Program-made: the position numbers and the translations under genes
Shown: piece by piece, positions 13,501-25,644 of the stretch
How positions within the stretch are numbered: the first letter of the stretch is position 1
Layout: each line of letters begins with the position of its first letter
Notes under the pieces: model-generated
Database searches by the model: none
Told to the model about the DNA's origin: nothing
The model's input: only the letters and a program-made list of their open reading frames with translations
Assembly: GCA_948567375.1 (NCBI GenBank)
Contig: OX419759.1
Location: forward strand, 23,227,493-23,291,492
Length of the DNA stretch: 64,000 nt
Source: Lunularia cruciata
Lineage: Eukaryota; Streptophyta; Marchantiopsida; Lunulariales; Lunulariaceae
Direction of reading: 5' to 3'

Positions 13501-15609
13501 TTTCTCTCCATTTCAACAACCATTTCTTAACTATGATTAACTTATTATTTCTGTTTAACAGTTAGGCTCCAAATAACAATCTTTGCCCGCTCAAAATTCT
13601 GCATTTTGTATCAAAGTTTGAATTTCTAAAGATTAACTATATTGAATGAACATTATCTCCAAAAATAAATGTTATTACTCAACCAAGTTGAACATTAATT
13701 TGAATATTTTGGTTTCACATTATTCACTTTTAAGTCAATTAAATTATTTATATTATAATTGAATTTGAAAAATATCAATCGGAGGGTTGACGGAAGTGAT
13801 AAAAACATTCAAGGACTAACGTGTAACAAGGCAAATTACTTAACTCTTAGACCATTAATGCTATCAAATTCTTGACTTTATTTTTAACAGAGAAGCTTGC
13901 AATAACCAAGACCTAAATCTCTATTCTTGGTTGAAAACATAACTCTTCACTTTCTTGAGGTATTACGTGAAAATATTGTCTAATGGTTTTTTATTTTTGC
14001 ACGATCATTCTGCAAAATCATTTTTTATGTCAAATTATTTAATAATGAAATTATTATTATTTTTTAAATTTATAGAAGCATAGTTATCTAAAATTAAGGT
14101 TGATCAAAAGAATAAAAATCCATTATAAAATATACAAAGGCATTACGCTCATGCCTCTTCACAAATCATTGGACAAATAAACTTCAATTCTAAATAGTGA
14201 AGATAAATAACATATATTCTTACAAATTTTTACTTTTTCAAAATTTTCAAGTAATATACATATAATGGCATCATGGACATACCACTCCTCTCTCAAAACT
14301 AGCATTTCAGGAGTACTGTTTCTGAAAAAGTATTCAAATCTACCTTGGAAAATATGAAGTTTGATACCAAAGCATGACTCACATGGCTCTCACTCCCCAA
14401 AAATAGGTTTTAAACGCCTTTCAGAATTATTTGTCATACAGAGAACAGAACAGGGGCATGTTAGGTATACTTCGCATTGTTGGTATTCAACTATGTGTAG
14501 TGACCTTAGGGATCCAGCCATGCTCGACATACGGGAAATGAGAGCATAAACCGTTCGAAGAAGAATGGGTGAGCCAGAACCCACTAAGTGCATATGCAGT
14601 GCAGATGAAGTATGATCATGAATATATGTGAAAAATCGAAATAAATAATAAACCACGAAATGGAAATTAAGTGAAATTAGCAATACGAAGGTGAGCCGAA
14701 TTAAAGACAGAATTGAATCATTTCATTTCATGAGTAACACCTGCAGAGAACTAGTAAATATGCACGACATAGTTAAGTGTATCTGTAGCTTTGCTCTATA
14801 TATATATATATATGCCCAACATAAGTACGTGTACCTGTTCATAACAATATTTCATTACGCTAGTATGATTGATTATGAGAAAATAGTAAATATAGGAGGA
14901 AGGTGCCTGCTTTTTATATCTTTGTTTCTTCTATTTAGCATCAAAGAATGAACTCAAGGATTTTTAATTTAGCATGAAAATTATTATTTTTATAAAAGGT
15001 GATTATATTAAAATAAAAAATACCCTAATTTTTTTTTTTAAATTATCCTTGTAGAAAAACCACTCACAAATACCAATATAAAATCTGCTAAGTACTCTAA
15101 AATTTTCCATAGGTTACATCACAAAGAACTAAAGAAACCAGTTGCTATTAATGACTGATACTTCTTCATCACTCTTTGAAATGATTAAATTCTATACAAT
15201 TTTTCTTGAAATAGACTCACAAACTAAAGAAAAAAAGAGCTTCAACAATTCCTCATAAAACTAGAGCATGTTTCTAGTGAGAAACACACATATTTATTGG
15301 AAAGTATGCTTTCCATAAGAAAAGAAACAAGTGAAAGACACATGTACACAGCAGTACACATCATCAATATTGACTAGATAATAATAGTATCTTTTCAATT
15401 TTTGGCTTTCACATTTTCAATAGTACAAAAACTAAGCTTATTATCGTAGGGAAAACCATCCAAAGTCTAATCTTACAGAAAGTATTATTTGTAGGAATAA
15501 AGAGCTACAGTAATTCTAATCAATAGAAGGAAAATTATGAATTATGAGGATGGAAAGTTCCTCTCACTTACCATGTAAAGTAGATTCACAAATATATAGA
15601 AGAGACGCA
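10525..15609. other. Spacer, no gene recognised
   Basis: Open frames at 10683-10976 (minus, 97 codons), 11853-12212 (plus, 119 codons) and 14390-14683 (minus, 97 codons) show no domain or repeated family resemblance and overlap frames on the other strand. A short (TA)n run lies at 14799-14812. From about 12,700 the sequence is strongly AT-rich. Confidence 0.5.
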
Positions 15610-15760
15610 ACCCACATAGGATAACGAGAAAGGTAGGAAGACCATATTAAGCTTTACAAGGATAGAATACAAGCAGTAGCATAGTGCTAAGCTCCAATAG
15701 TATTGGTATGAGAAATCTTCCCTACTACACATAGGATATTACCTTATATATTTGATCTAT
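15610..15760 (+). repeat. Dispersed repeat G, copy 2 (long version)
   Basis: Contains AGGAAGACCATATTAAGCTTTACAAGGATAG, followed by CTCCAATAGTATTGGTATGAGAAATCTTCCCTACTACACATAGGATATT in the same order as in 23799-23910. The two therefore share about 120 bp, much more than the short core. Confidence 0.6.
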
Positions 15761-15893
15761 GTAAATTTTATGGTCTACATACTATTGGAGCATTTACAAA
15801 AGCATCATCTAATGTGATTTCTCTCTTATAAATTGCACATGCCTAAACCCTAAGCTCTCTGTAGAGCAAAGGACACATGTTGTCTAAAGTAGA

Positions 15894-17018
15894 CTACAAA
15901 GTAGGAAGTGAGAGTGGTGTCTCTTGATGTCTACTATGGTAGGCTCTTATATATTCCTTAACAAACATACCAAAGCCATGTCCATCTCTCCATATAACTC
16001 TAAAATGAGAGGAACAAAGAGTTGATCTTGTTGCATACACATATACTTGGAGATCTTGGCTATTACTGCTCCTCCTATCCAAAGGATGTATAATCACTCC
16101 CTCAAAAACTACATCACATGAGGGATCTGTAATCCCAATATCCTCTATTTTCACCTTATCATCTTGGAATACAAGTATGCACTAACTCATGTTGTGTGCA
16201 AAGTAAACCAATACTCCCTTCTAAGTATCCATTCTCTTGTGCCATGGCAAACATCATATCTTATGATATGGTGTGTAGTTATCATCTATCCTTCAAAAGT
16301 GCAACAAGTCATATGGATCACAATTGCATCTAAGGTATTACTACACTGAGCAATGAAGATGCAAATTGGTGCATCAAACCTAGGTGGAACATCATTGTTG
16401 TCAAGAAAGTAGCTAGTGCAAGTCATAATGCCCTAATGTAGGATCAAGCTAGGATCCAAGAGCCTACATCCTTGCTAGAACAAGAGCAAATTCATGCACT
16501 AGTATCATGAGGAATGGATGTAGCAACTAAGGGGAAATGTAGTGCTTGCTAAAATTGTTGGTCCATCAAAAAAGATAGTAAATCTTTGGTCCAATCTAGC
16601 AAAGAGGCAAAGTATAAGAGGTCATCAGGTGCTTGTGGAGATAAACTGTTGCAATAGAACCTAGAGAGAAAATATCCCTCCTCCACCTTGATCATATATA
16701 TCTCCAAGATTGGCCTATCAACAACCACAAAACAAGAATAAAGTAAAGGTGCCAAGAGATCACAACTATCCAAAAATGATATAGATGGAATCTTCTCCAT
16801 AAATTGTAGGTCTACCCCTCTATACAAATTGGTAGAGATGTTTGTCCATATACAAAATCTCCTTTCACACACTCAAAGTTCCTTGGTCCAATGATATCAC
16901 CAAAGACTCTCATGATCCTTCTATCAAATGCTCTAAAATGTGATAGGAAGGTCCAAGAACATGAACTTAATAATGCAAGTAAGTTGATTGATGTGCAATA
17001 CTCGAGGAAAGTATACAA
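15894..17018 (-). pseudogene. Unknown broken coding remnant
   Basis: Three minus-strand frames follow one another: 16812-17018 (68 codons), 16549-16872 (107 codons) and 15894-16154 (86 codons). The first two overlap in a way that suggests one frameshifted protein with SWTFLSHFRAFDRRIMRVFG and later DLLYFASLLDWTKDLLSFL. The hydrophobic and aromatic composition is unlike random AT-rich sequence. I recognise no domain. An old transposable-element protein is possible because repeat G lies nearby, but this is a guess. Confidence 0.3.
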
Positions 17019-18780
17019 AATGCAAGATGAAGGATATCCTCTACAAGGATAACTTCTAAAAAGTGTGTCACAAAATCCTCAAATCTTACTTGCACTCCAA
17101 GAATGCATAGGTTATTTCTAGATATGATACACACTTATAGAAGTTGGAAGGATGTATCACATCTAAATACCTAAAGGGATTATGCTCTACACCTTGACTC
17201 TCAAGCCTAGAAGATAAAGCACAATAATCAATTGATCAAAGGCTTGCTTAATCATTTACAAGGCTGATGATGATGATGATGTTTGTATCATCTACCACCA
17301 AAAAGGAAAGACATAATACTGCTTGACCAAAGTAGTATATACACATAACTTAGTTTTGATTTGTTAAATGAAATGTTGGTAATTTTTTACAAAATTAAAT
17401 TATTATCAAACTCTGGAACTAATTTTCTAGAGCTAGTTGAGATTTGTTATCTATATAATGTATCTCCAAAATCTATCTTTTAACCAACTTTATGTTACAT
17501 TCTTATATCGGTAATAATTTAGTGTAAAGTCTATTTTGTATATAATAGTAGGATTGTATGACACTACTATGCTACCTCAAAAAACTCCATTTTATTTTAG
17601 ATGAGGATGTTAAGCACTTTTTGAATAGTCAAAAAGATCAAAAAATTTACAAAAAGCTACAAAAGTTTTGAATGTTTATTCTATTTCAAGTTTTTATAAG
17701 AAATATTCCAAGTTGAACTATAATATTAGTAAACATCTTGTACATGTAATTTAGAAAAATTTGAAAAATAAAAATAAAAATGAAGAAATAAAATAATAGG
17801 ATATAGGAGTAGCATACACCCATCTACTTCTAAATTAGACTATATATATGCAGATTCTCTTATATATGTGCACAAACAAGTTGTATTGATTGATGCTTTC
17901 TGGTTTTATTATATTCTAGATGTTTCGTTGATGCTCATATTTCAAGATATAATAACTCTTCATGCATGTCCTTGTATCACTTATAATTAAGTAAAATAAT
18001 TTATATTATGAAATTTATACTCAATTCTAGATAAATTTAACTTCTTACCTGAATAAGGATACAAAAATAAATAAATAGTTGACCTGAAACTATATGGATT
18101 GAAGACTACTAACAAAGATGCTCGATCTGCATAAGTGGTAATCTTCCAGAAAATTAAGTAATTAATAATTCATACATTTTTTATTATTTAAATAATCATT
18201 TATTCTATTCAGTAATCTAGACTTGGAAATTTTTATAAATATTTATTTTTATATTTTTTATTTGATATATTTTCATGTTCATTTTCATTTTCATTTTCAT
18301 TTTTTCTATTTAGATATAGATTAATCATAATTGATGACATTTGTGTGCCGCAACAGGTAACAACATAAGATAACCAGAAGAAGGAGGGGAAGACATTTTA
18401 GTTATGATTTCTTCTTTCAAATGATTGATTAAGGTTTTTTTATTGTTTTTCTTTTTCATTAAATAAATAATTCTCTAAATTTTATATATTTTTATGTTAT
18501 ACAAAGAGGATATCACATAAGTTAAAGAAGTTTATAGTTTTCTAGATGATTATGTTCTTTAATTTTAAATTCAATTGTAGATATCTATCTATATTATAGA
18601 AAAAATTATACAAGATTTTATACTTATAAATAAAATTAAAAATCACATGTCTCCAAAATAAGTTTAATTTTTCTAATTTAAAATTAAAAAAATTGATATT
18701 CAACGAAAATTTAAATATAGTAAACTCATAATATTCTACGCTGTGAACCTCAATTCATAGAAATTAAACTAAAAATATCT
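17019..18780. other. AT-rich spacer with simple repeats
   Basis: No gene. A GAT trinucleotide run at 17265-17280 and a (TTTTCA)n run at about 18274-18303 are the only structures noted. Confidence 0.6.
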
Positions 18781-20260
18781 GGCAGTCCACGCCAGTGGAC
18801 TCTCACAGGCGGGAGGAAGTATCGTAAATTGAAGAAGTTCGTCTCAATCGCCATGTCCGGGAGTCTGGCTTTAGGGCTAATACACTTCGATGGCCAGTAG
18901 CTCACTATCATCGGGCCACTGGTTCATGCAACGAGAAATCGTGACTCGTATTCAGGGAGTCCAGGCGGATGCCGAAATGAAATGCCATTGGGGTTACATG
19001 AGGAGATCGTCACAAAATGTGCACCGGAGTGAAAATTAAGAGTTTAGCTGTAGCGAGAAGAGATTGGCATTGATTTCCTTTTGCGCAAGGACATGCACTG
19101 GATCGCCATTACGAGACGTAGCTCTTGGCAATTGTAGTTTTTTCCAACCGCACTGTTTTCGATTATTCAATATCTATTGTTTTGAATGTATGACAATCTA
19201 TCTCTTTTGATCGTTTCTGTTTATTCTGCTTGTTGTTCTGTGCATCTGAGAATTAGCGTTGAACCTTAATGTCCATGGTCCGTTCGATCGAAGGCATACT
19301 TCGTCTGGGTGATAATTGTATTTGTTTGGATTTGATCTTGTTCATCTTTATTTCAATCGTTCTGTTTAAGCTTGAATACTCGCTCAAGTCCTTGATTCAT
19401 AAATTTTCCTTCTGTGAATTCGTCGAGTACTTGTATCACCATATCCACCCTCTTCAGTTCTTGCACGCATTATTTCACCTCATGTTCCTTCTTAGTTCTA
19501 CCTAGCTACAGGAAGCTCTTTAACCTTCAAACCTACAAATGCATTACAAAGCCTCCATTTAGACCTGGAGATTGTCAGTTTGCCTCATTGCCCGGGTGTG
19601 AGAATCCGAATTATTGCTGGGGCTTGTTTCGTTTCTTATTAATTCATGCTTCTTCGTCGAGTACTTCGCTCCGCGTGTGGACCTCTCTCCCGGCCACGGT
19701 TTTGCTGCCCCCTGCCACATCGGGACTCTGCGCTTGGACACATGGTCCTGATGACAAAGGAGCTGTAGAGAACCAATGCCTAGAAATACATGCGGGATTT
19801 CTGGAACAATTTCAGAAACGATACCCGTCTTCATCCATTTGCGTCGGTACTCGACTCCAGAACCGCTCCTTGGCGTAAGTCCTCGTTCAGTTACGCATAT
19901 TTCGTGCTGATTTTGCAGTCTGGAATACGCCAGTAACTCAGGAACCCATATATCAATCTTTCTGATTCATGATGAGTCTGCCTTCTGGTAATGTACAACG
20001 ACTAAGTAGGGCCGGCCATGTAATATGACTTGATTCCTACTTCTGAGAATTCTGTCTCCGTCGGCATAGCCGAATATGGCTTCGTACAGAATATCTTCAG
20101 CAATTGTGTGCCGTTCTGCTACCTTTTTGGTCTTCTATCTTTCTCATGCAGCGGTCGTGTCAACTGTCGACGGTATTCCTGGATGTGCCTTAGACTCTGG
20201 AATACCTCAGAAGATTTCGGTTTCTCATTACATCCTCAGCTAGCCTAGCTACCCTTGTAA
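18781..20260 (+). other. More GC-rich island of unknown content
   Basis: Composition rises abruptly at 18781. Two overlapping plus-strand frames, 19269-19505 (78 codons) and 19414-19878 (154 codons, Ser/Thr/Pro/Cys-rich), are the longest here. No splice-consistent gene, domain or start context could be supported. It could be a transcribed non-coding unit or the remains of a gene. Confidence 0.3.
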
Positions 20261-23200
20261 GGGATTGATAAGCATTTGGAGTGTGGAATGTTTGTGAGAT
20301 GGCGGGATCTGCGACAGTTTCAGGTAAACCATTGACTCCAAAGTTGCCATATTACCTTTGGTCCTTGAGGTCTCACGAGGACTTCAGATGGGGAGTGTTC
20401 TTCTCAACCAACATAGCTATCAGCTTGACGTGCTTGTGAGGCACGACATCAGCATGTATGGGTACTAAAGACACAGGCAGCTCATCCAGCTACAGGCAAA
20501 CAATGACGCAGCCGCGAGGCTCGCAGACAGAAGAATGTGTCAAATCGGGAGATACAAACGCATTTTCTTATCATGTAGATGCTTTCGTTTTCTCGTTGAA
20601 AGTTTTTGCCCTGAAGTGTCCTTCAAGCTAAGCATATGAACTAGGTTGTTTATGACTACTGGGAGGAAAAAGGACATATCTACAAATGATGAGGAGCGAT
20701 ATAGAAAGGTGACCTTATGGATCGTTGTTTTTTCTTTGAAGTGATCAAGATGAACAAGTGTGTGAAAGATCAATTGAAAGAAATTATGTAATCTTTTCTG
20801 ACGATGAGGATCAAAACAAACTATTCGATTGCATAAATCGTTGGTTTCATTTTTCCAATTTATTTCTTGAAGAGTTCAAGATTGATATTACTAGTTGCAC
20901 TTGTCTCACTGGAGATCTCGTCTGGGAATGACTCATAGCAGTTCCCCTGCATGATCACCATAGCTCTTAATTAGTTTAAGGTCAATTGTTGATGCTGACA
21001 TGATTCCGGACTCCTGGTGTCCTTTCCTTGAGAACAAGAAGAGTGGGACATGTTCAATTGGTCCTCTTATGGGCTGTCCACATGGAGTTGCTCCTGCGTG
21101 TTGAATGGTGATTGCTTGAACTTAATTAGTTTTACCAAGGGTCAACGTGTGTAAGAGGGGAAGTCTTTGATTTTTGAATCCTGCTGCGGTGAGTAGCATC
21201 GACTACCATGCTCCCGTAAATTACTTGGAACAATTTTCGATTTGTATTCTTTGAAAAGTTTCGGAAAAGAATGTTGCTTACAGAATTCTGAATCCAAATT
21301 GATTCCTCGGAACGCAAATTATTGTGAGTGTCCAGTATTGAAACTCTAAAGGCTTTATTCTGCGACTTAATTGTTTTTTGTGCTTTGCACACTTGTCTAT
21401 GTGAATAGACAACGTCTCACTCTTTGAGTTTGAAAAAAAACTTCATCCAAGATCTTTTTATGTTACATCTATCTTTAGGATATCCTAGAGAAACTCTTTT
21501 TTATTACGAATGTCTCTAGAATATTCCTAGAGATAATTACGAATATTTTTTATCTTATTTTATATTTCAATATCTTGATAGTATAAATATCTCTAGGATA
21601 TTTCTAGATATAATTATGATAAGACTTAATATTTCAATCGGTATTTTTTAATCGGATGGAAGGATATACTTCGAATAATATTAAAAATCTCTTAACCGTA
21701 GACAAAAATATTCTAACAGAATAGGAAATCTGTGATGTAATTTATCTTTAATATTTTATCATATTCTAACATTTCTAGATGATCATGAATGTTCAAAATA
21801 TATCCTTTGCAATATACTTCTCCCCATATTTCTGAAATAATTTTCAGTTTATAAAATAAATCCATAATTTTAACATACACTATTTATACCATAAGATTGT
21901 TTGATAACGATAACGTACACCTTTAATGCAATCGGAGAATCTGTCCTTATAACATTTTTGAATACTTCTAAATCCTATATTTCTTGATCATTTGTCTTGT
22001 TAACTTCTTGGATTGAGCTTATTATTTAGGGGATTTATTTTGAGTAGAAGTTAGTTCTCAGATAACAAAAGCTTTGTCAATTGAATTACAAATACAGATT
22101 ATTATGATATCATTTGAATAAATTTATGTCCATTGTTGATATCGGACTGGACTTGCCACTAAGTATAGATTAGAAGTAAATTTACCATACTTAAGTATAA
22201 ACTAGTCATTTTTTACAAACCCCTAAGATATAATGTTAAAGGTAAAATCTTCTCCCTTAAATATAAAATCATACATGGTTGATAAAGTATTCTAGTATAG
22301 TTGTTCAATTTTCCTCTTTCGTTTGCAACTCTATCTGAATAATATAAACTCATAGAGTACATGTAAAGTAACCTACTTTAAGTAGTTGTTGTCCAATTTA
22401 CTGGGGACATATTATAATTTAGATATAATTTTTCACTATAAAACAATATAATAAGCATTCTTATCATTAAAATAATATGAAAATATAGCATTATCATTAC
22501 AAGATAATATAGCATGTTTGTGAAATAAATACAAGGCTAAGAAGAACTAAATATGTCTATTGTGATAGACAATAGAAAAGTACTTAATAAAATTTCATAG
22601 TTTGCACTTGAACTAAGGGGAACCAATGGCAAGTTAGTAAAATGTTTAATTGTATCCACAGAAAACATGGTATTGCAAGTCAATTCTATATGGCAGAAGT
22701 TTAACTGTGAGATATGATGGCTCTTCTAGGTAATCATATTATCGACATATGAGGTTGTCCTATAAGGAACTACAAAATCAGATAATAATTTTGATTAAAA
22801 TTCATTATTATTAATGATCATTTCTAAAAGATATCAATTCATGTTTAATTTTATGAATCAAACTTAGGAGAAAAGTTTGAATGCATTTGAATCTTTTTAT
22901 ACAAGTTACGTATTTAAAATCAAGATATCAATTTTGAGAAGTATTCTATACGTCATCGTTCTAGATCCTCTATCCAAAGTCCTAAACTATTCTACGTCCT
23001 TATCTCAATCCAACCAACGTCCTTAATCTCAACCTAATGCTCCATTGATTCCTTCCTACCTTTACAAGGATATTATCTGGAAACATAAAGTCTCTTGTAA
23101 GAAGTATAAATCTAAGAGGTTAAGACCTATGCATCTATCTATTCTTTCCCTACAATTACATGCATTCTTCATCGTTGCACTGCTATTTATCATCCTCTTT

Positions 23201-23764
23201 TATTATGCTTTGGTCTATAATTGCATGTATTCGTCATCCTTGCACTGCCGTTTATCGTCCTCTGTTTTACTATGCTTTGGTCAACAATGTATCCTACGCT
23301 TAAATATACAATCAGTTTCTTAATCATACTCTTAACTACCTTATCAAGGATCAAGATAAGCTCCTGTATTCCACAAAAATAAGTAAAATGTATAATAGAC
23401 GTTACCACTCCACATGTAAGTAATAAGTATTGTACACATTACTACACTTGCGAGGATCAAGGATGTTTTGAACCATTCTTCGTGAAAATGGTCATGGCCA
23501 AACTCAGTTTTAGCGCCTTAAGACACTCTTTGTCTAAATTGAGAGTATAAACACATACACACATAGTGAAATTCATAAATTCATAATTAGATAATATTAG
23601 ACTAAATTTTTAATAGTATAAATTATTATAAATATATTTTCACCCATTTTATTAAAATAATTTCTAAAATCCTTGGTAAATCAAGGAAATTAAACCTATA
23701 AGAGTTTTATATGAGTAATTACTCGGAACCAACTCATATCACTTATACTATATGAAGAAAGAAA
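20261..23764. other. Spacer, mostly AT-rich, no gene recognised
   Basis: Small open frames (20540-20773, 21132-21392, 23045-23323) show nothing recognisable. Between 21470 and 21640 there are three loose repeats built on CTAGGATATT/CTAGAATATT and TAATTACGAATA-like words. From 21,700 to 23,000 the sequence is very AT-rich. Confidence 0.55.
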
Positions 23765-23910
23765 AGAGAAAGATGACACCACGTGTGAAAGGAAGAAGGA
23801 TGGGGAGACCCTATCAAGCAATATAAAGAAAAGGCAAGGAGGTAAAATGGGGTTAAAGCCCCAAAAGTATTGGTAAGAGGAATTTGCCTACAACACCTAA
23901 GATATCTTAG
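23765..23910 (+). repeat. Dispersed repeat G, copy 3 (long version)
   Basis: GGATGGGGAGACCCTATCAAGC at 23799, followed by the AAAAGTATTGGTAAGAGGAATTTGCC block that also follows copy 2. It lies in the same orientation as copy 4 about 330 bp further on. Confidence 0.6.
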
Positions 23911-24109
23911 GTAACGAAGAAACTCAATGTCCAAAATCTCGTCCATTCAGTGACTTGTATCTCTAAGGGAGCTGTCCCTTTACCCCTACATGTCTCCTAA
24001 TGTATCGATACCAATGGCAAGACTTTGGGATTCTTGAGTTTGAAACCAGTTCCTCACTCGGTTGGAGTGGAAGGAACCAGAACTAAGCTGCATGCTACTC
24101 CTCTTGCGG

Positions 24110-24190
24110 TAGGCGACCGTCCCCGTAGCACAAATGAAGGGTGGGAAGATCCCATCCTTCATGCCGTCGGGTGGGAGACATAATGGTATC
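24110..24190 (+). repeat. Dispersed repeat G, copy 4
   Basis: GCGACCGTCCCCGTAGCAC, then GGGTGGGAAGATCCCATCCT and TCATGCCGTCGGG. The GCGACC start matches copies 1 and 5. GATGCCGTCGGG also occurs at about 6271, 120 bp from copy 1. Confidence 0.5.
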
Positions 24191-25261
24191 AAACAGCCAA
24201 TGACAAACTGCTGTCATATATCTATTTCTATACGAAAAGGTTAGTAGACAAGTCAATAACTGAGTGATTATAAGTCTTAACTAAGTGATTAGTTAAGTCT
24301 TCATTACAGAATATATCCATGTAATGGAATTCTTATAATCACTCCTCTTCCTTCATCATATTAGGTAATATAAAGTTTGGTAATAACAGCAATCAAATAA
24401 TAGATATCAAGGTACTATTCATTCAGGGTTTTATTGAAAAGTAATGAACCAATCAAATAGTGGTTGATCAAGTCAATCTTTATGAAGCATTTTAACCCCA
24501 CGGACACACGGGTCCACTTGTCGTAAGATACCGTATTCAAATGCGAAAGGAAATAATGTAACATAAGTACATTTTTTCTAGGAAATTTTAGATATATAGT
24601 ATATTTAATCTATTAATCCTCAAACTATGAGGGACTTTTTTCATGAGAAGTAAATATAAAGTATGATATCTATCAAATATAGATTAGAGGGCTTCTTAGT
24701 TTATTAATAAAGCTAAGGAGCTGGATGAATAAAGGGAAAACTTCCAGTCAATACAAAATCGAAGATTTACTATTTTCAATATTTCAATAAAACCGGATTC
24801 ATTATTTGATACACCTTGTTGAATTTTAAATATAACTTTTATAACTTATATTCAGAAATTTTTAAGTCACATTGTGTTTAATGTCGATTTTTTATTGAAA
24901 TACAAATATTTATCCCAAAATTATTCTTTCAAGTTCATTCAACGAAAAAAATTTCTTTAATTTGATAATATTCCATATTAATTTAAATGTTCCTCGGAAC
25001 CTATATTCAACCAGTCATGATATGTACTGCACGGAGTGCTGGGAACAGAAGCCCATTTGGAGACGGGGGATCGAAACCCGTACGGGACCGAACCGATGCA
25101 AACATGCAGGTGGAAGCAAAGAAGTGCATGCAAGAACAGATGCACACCAAAGACAAGTAGGACCAAAAATTGATCCAAGCAGAAGCGAAGATTGTGCACA
25201 ATGGCATGATATAGTTAGTGTTTAGTACCCACAGTGGTATGCGTCATGACTTATGAACAAC

Positions 25262-25570
25262 AGAAGCTTGCCCTCCCGAACAAGACGCTCCAGAAAAATA
25301 GAGGATGCACTTGAAAGTGAAGGAAAGCCATCGAGTGCAAGTAGCAAGATGCAGTCGAAAGCAAAACGCCTGCCCTCTAAAGCTGAGGGCAAGCGTTTCA
25401 TGCTCCGGGGAAGCTGAGGATGCAGTTGAAAGAGAAGGAATGGCGTCGAGCAACTAGCAAGATGCAGAGGAAAGCAAAAAAAGCTTGCCCTCTCGACGCT
25501 CCGTGGAAACAGAGCATGCAGTTGAAACTGAAGGAAAACATCTAGCGAGTAGCAAGATCTATCAGTGGAA
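25262..25570. repeat. Imperfect tandem repeat, about three units of ~110 bp
   Basis: Units start near 25262, 25369 and 25480. Each runs GCTTGCCCTC or CCTGCCCTCT, GACGCTCC-like, GATGCAGTTGAAAG-GAAGGAA, then CGAG-(C/T)AAGTAGCAAGAT. Divergence is visible but order is kept. The 140-codon minus frame at 25222-25644 spans the array and reflects its periodicity, so I do not call it a gene. A diverged start (GCATGCAAGAACAGATGCA) is visible from about 25128. Confidence 0.6.
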
Positions 25571-25644
25571 AGAGAAGAAAACCACGGAAGAAATAGGAAA
25601 CATAATGCTAAGTTGTGATAGATAGGACGGACGAAGTGTGACAA

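Noticed and set aside
19414-19878. 154-codon plus frame as a gene
   Set aside because: No domain, overlapping frames on both strands, and no convincing start or splice context.
25040-25110. Possible tRNA gene around GGGGGATCGAAACCCGTACG
   Set aside because: The GATCGAAACCCG stretch resembles a T-loop, but no matching acceptor, D or anticodon arms could be found.
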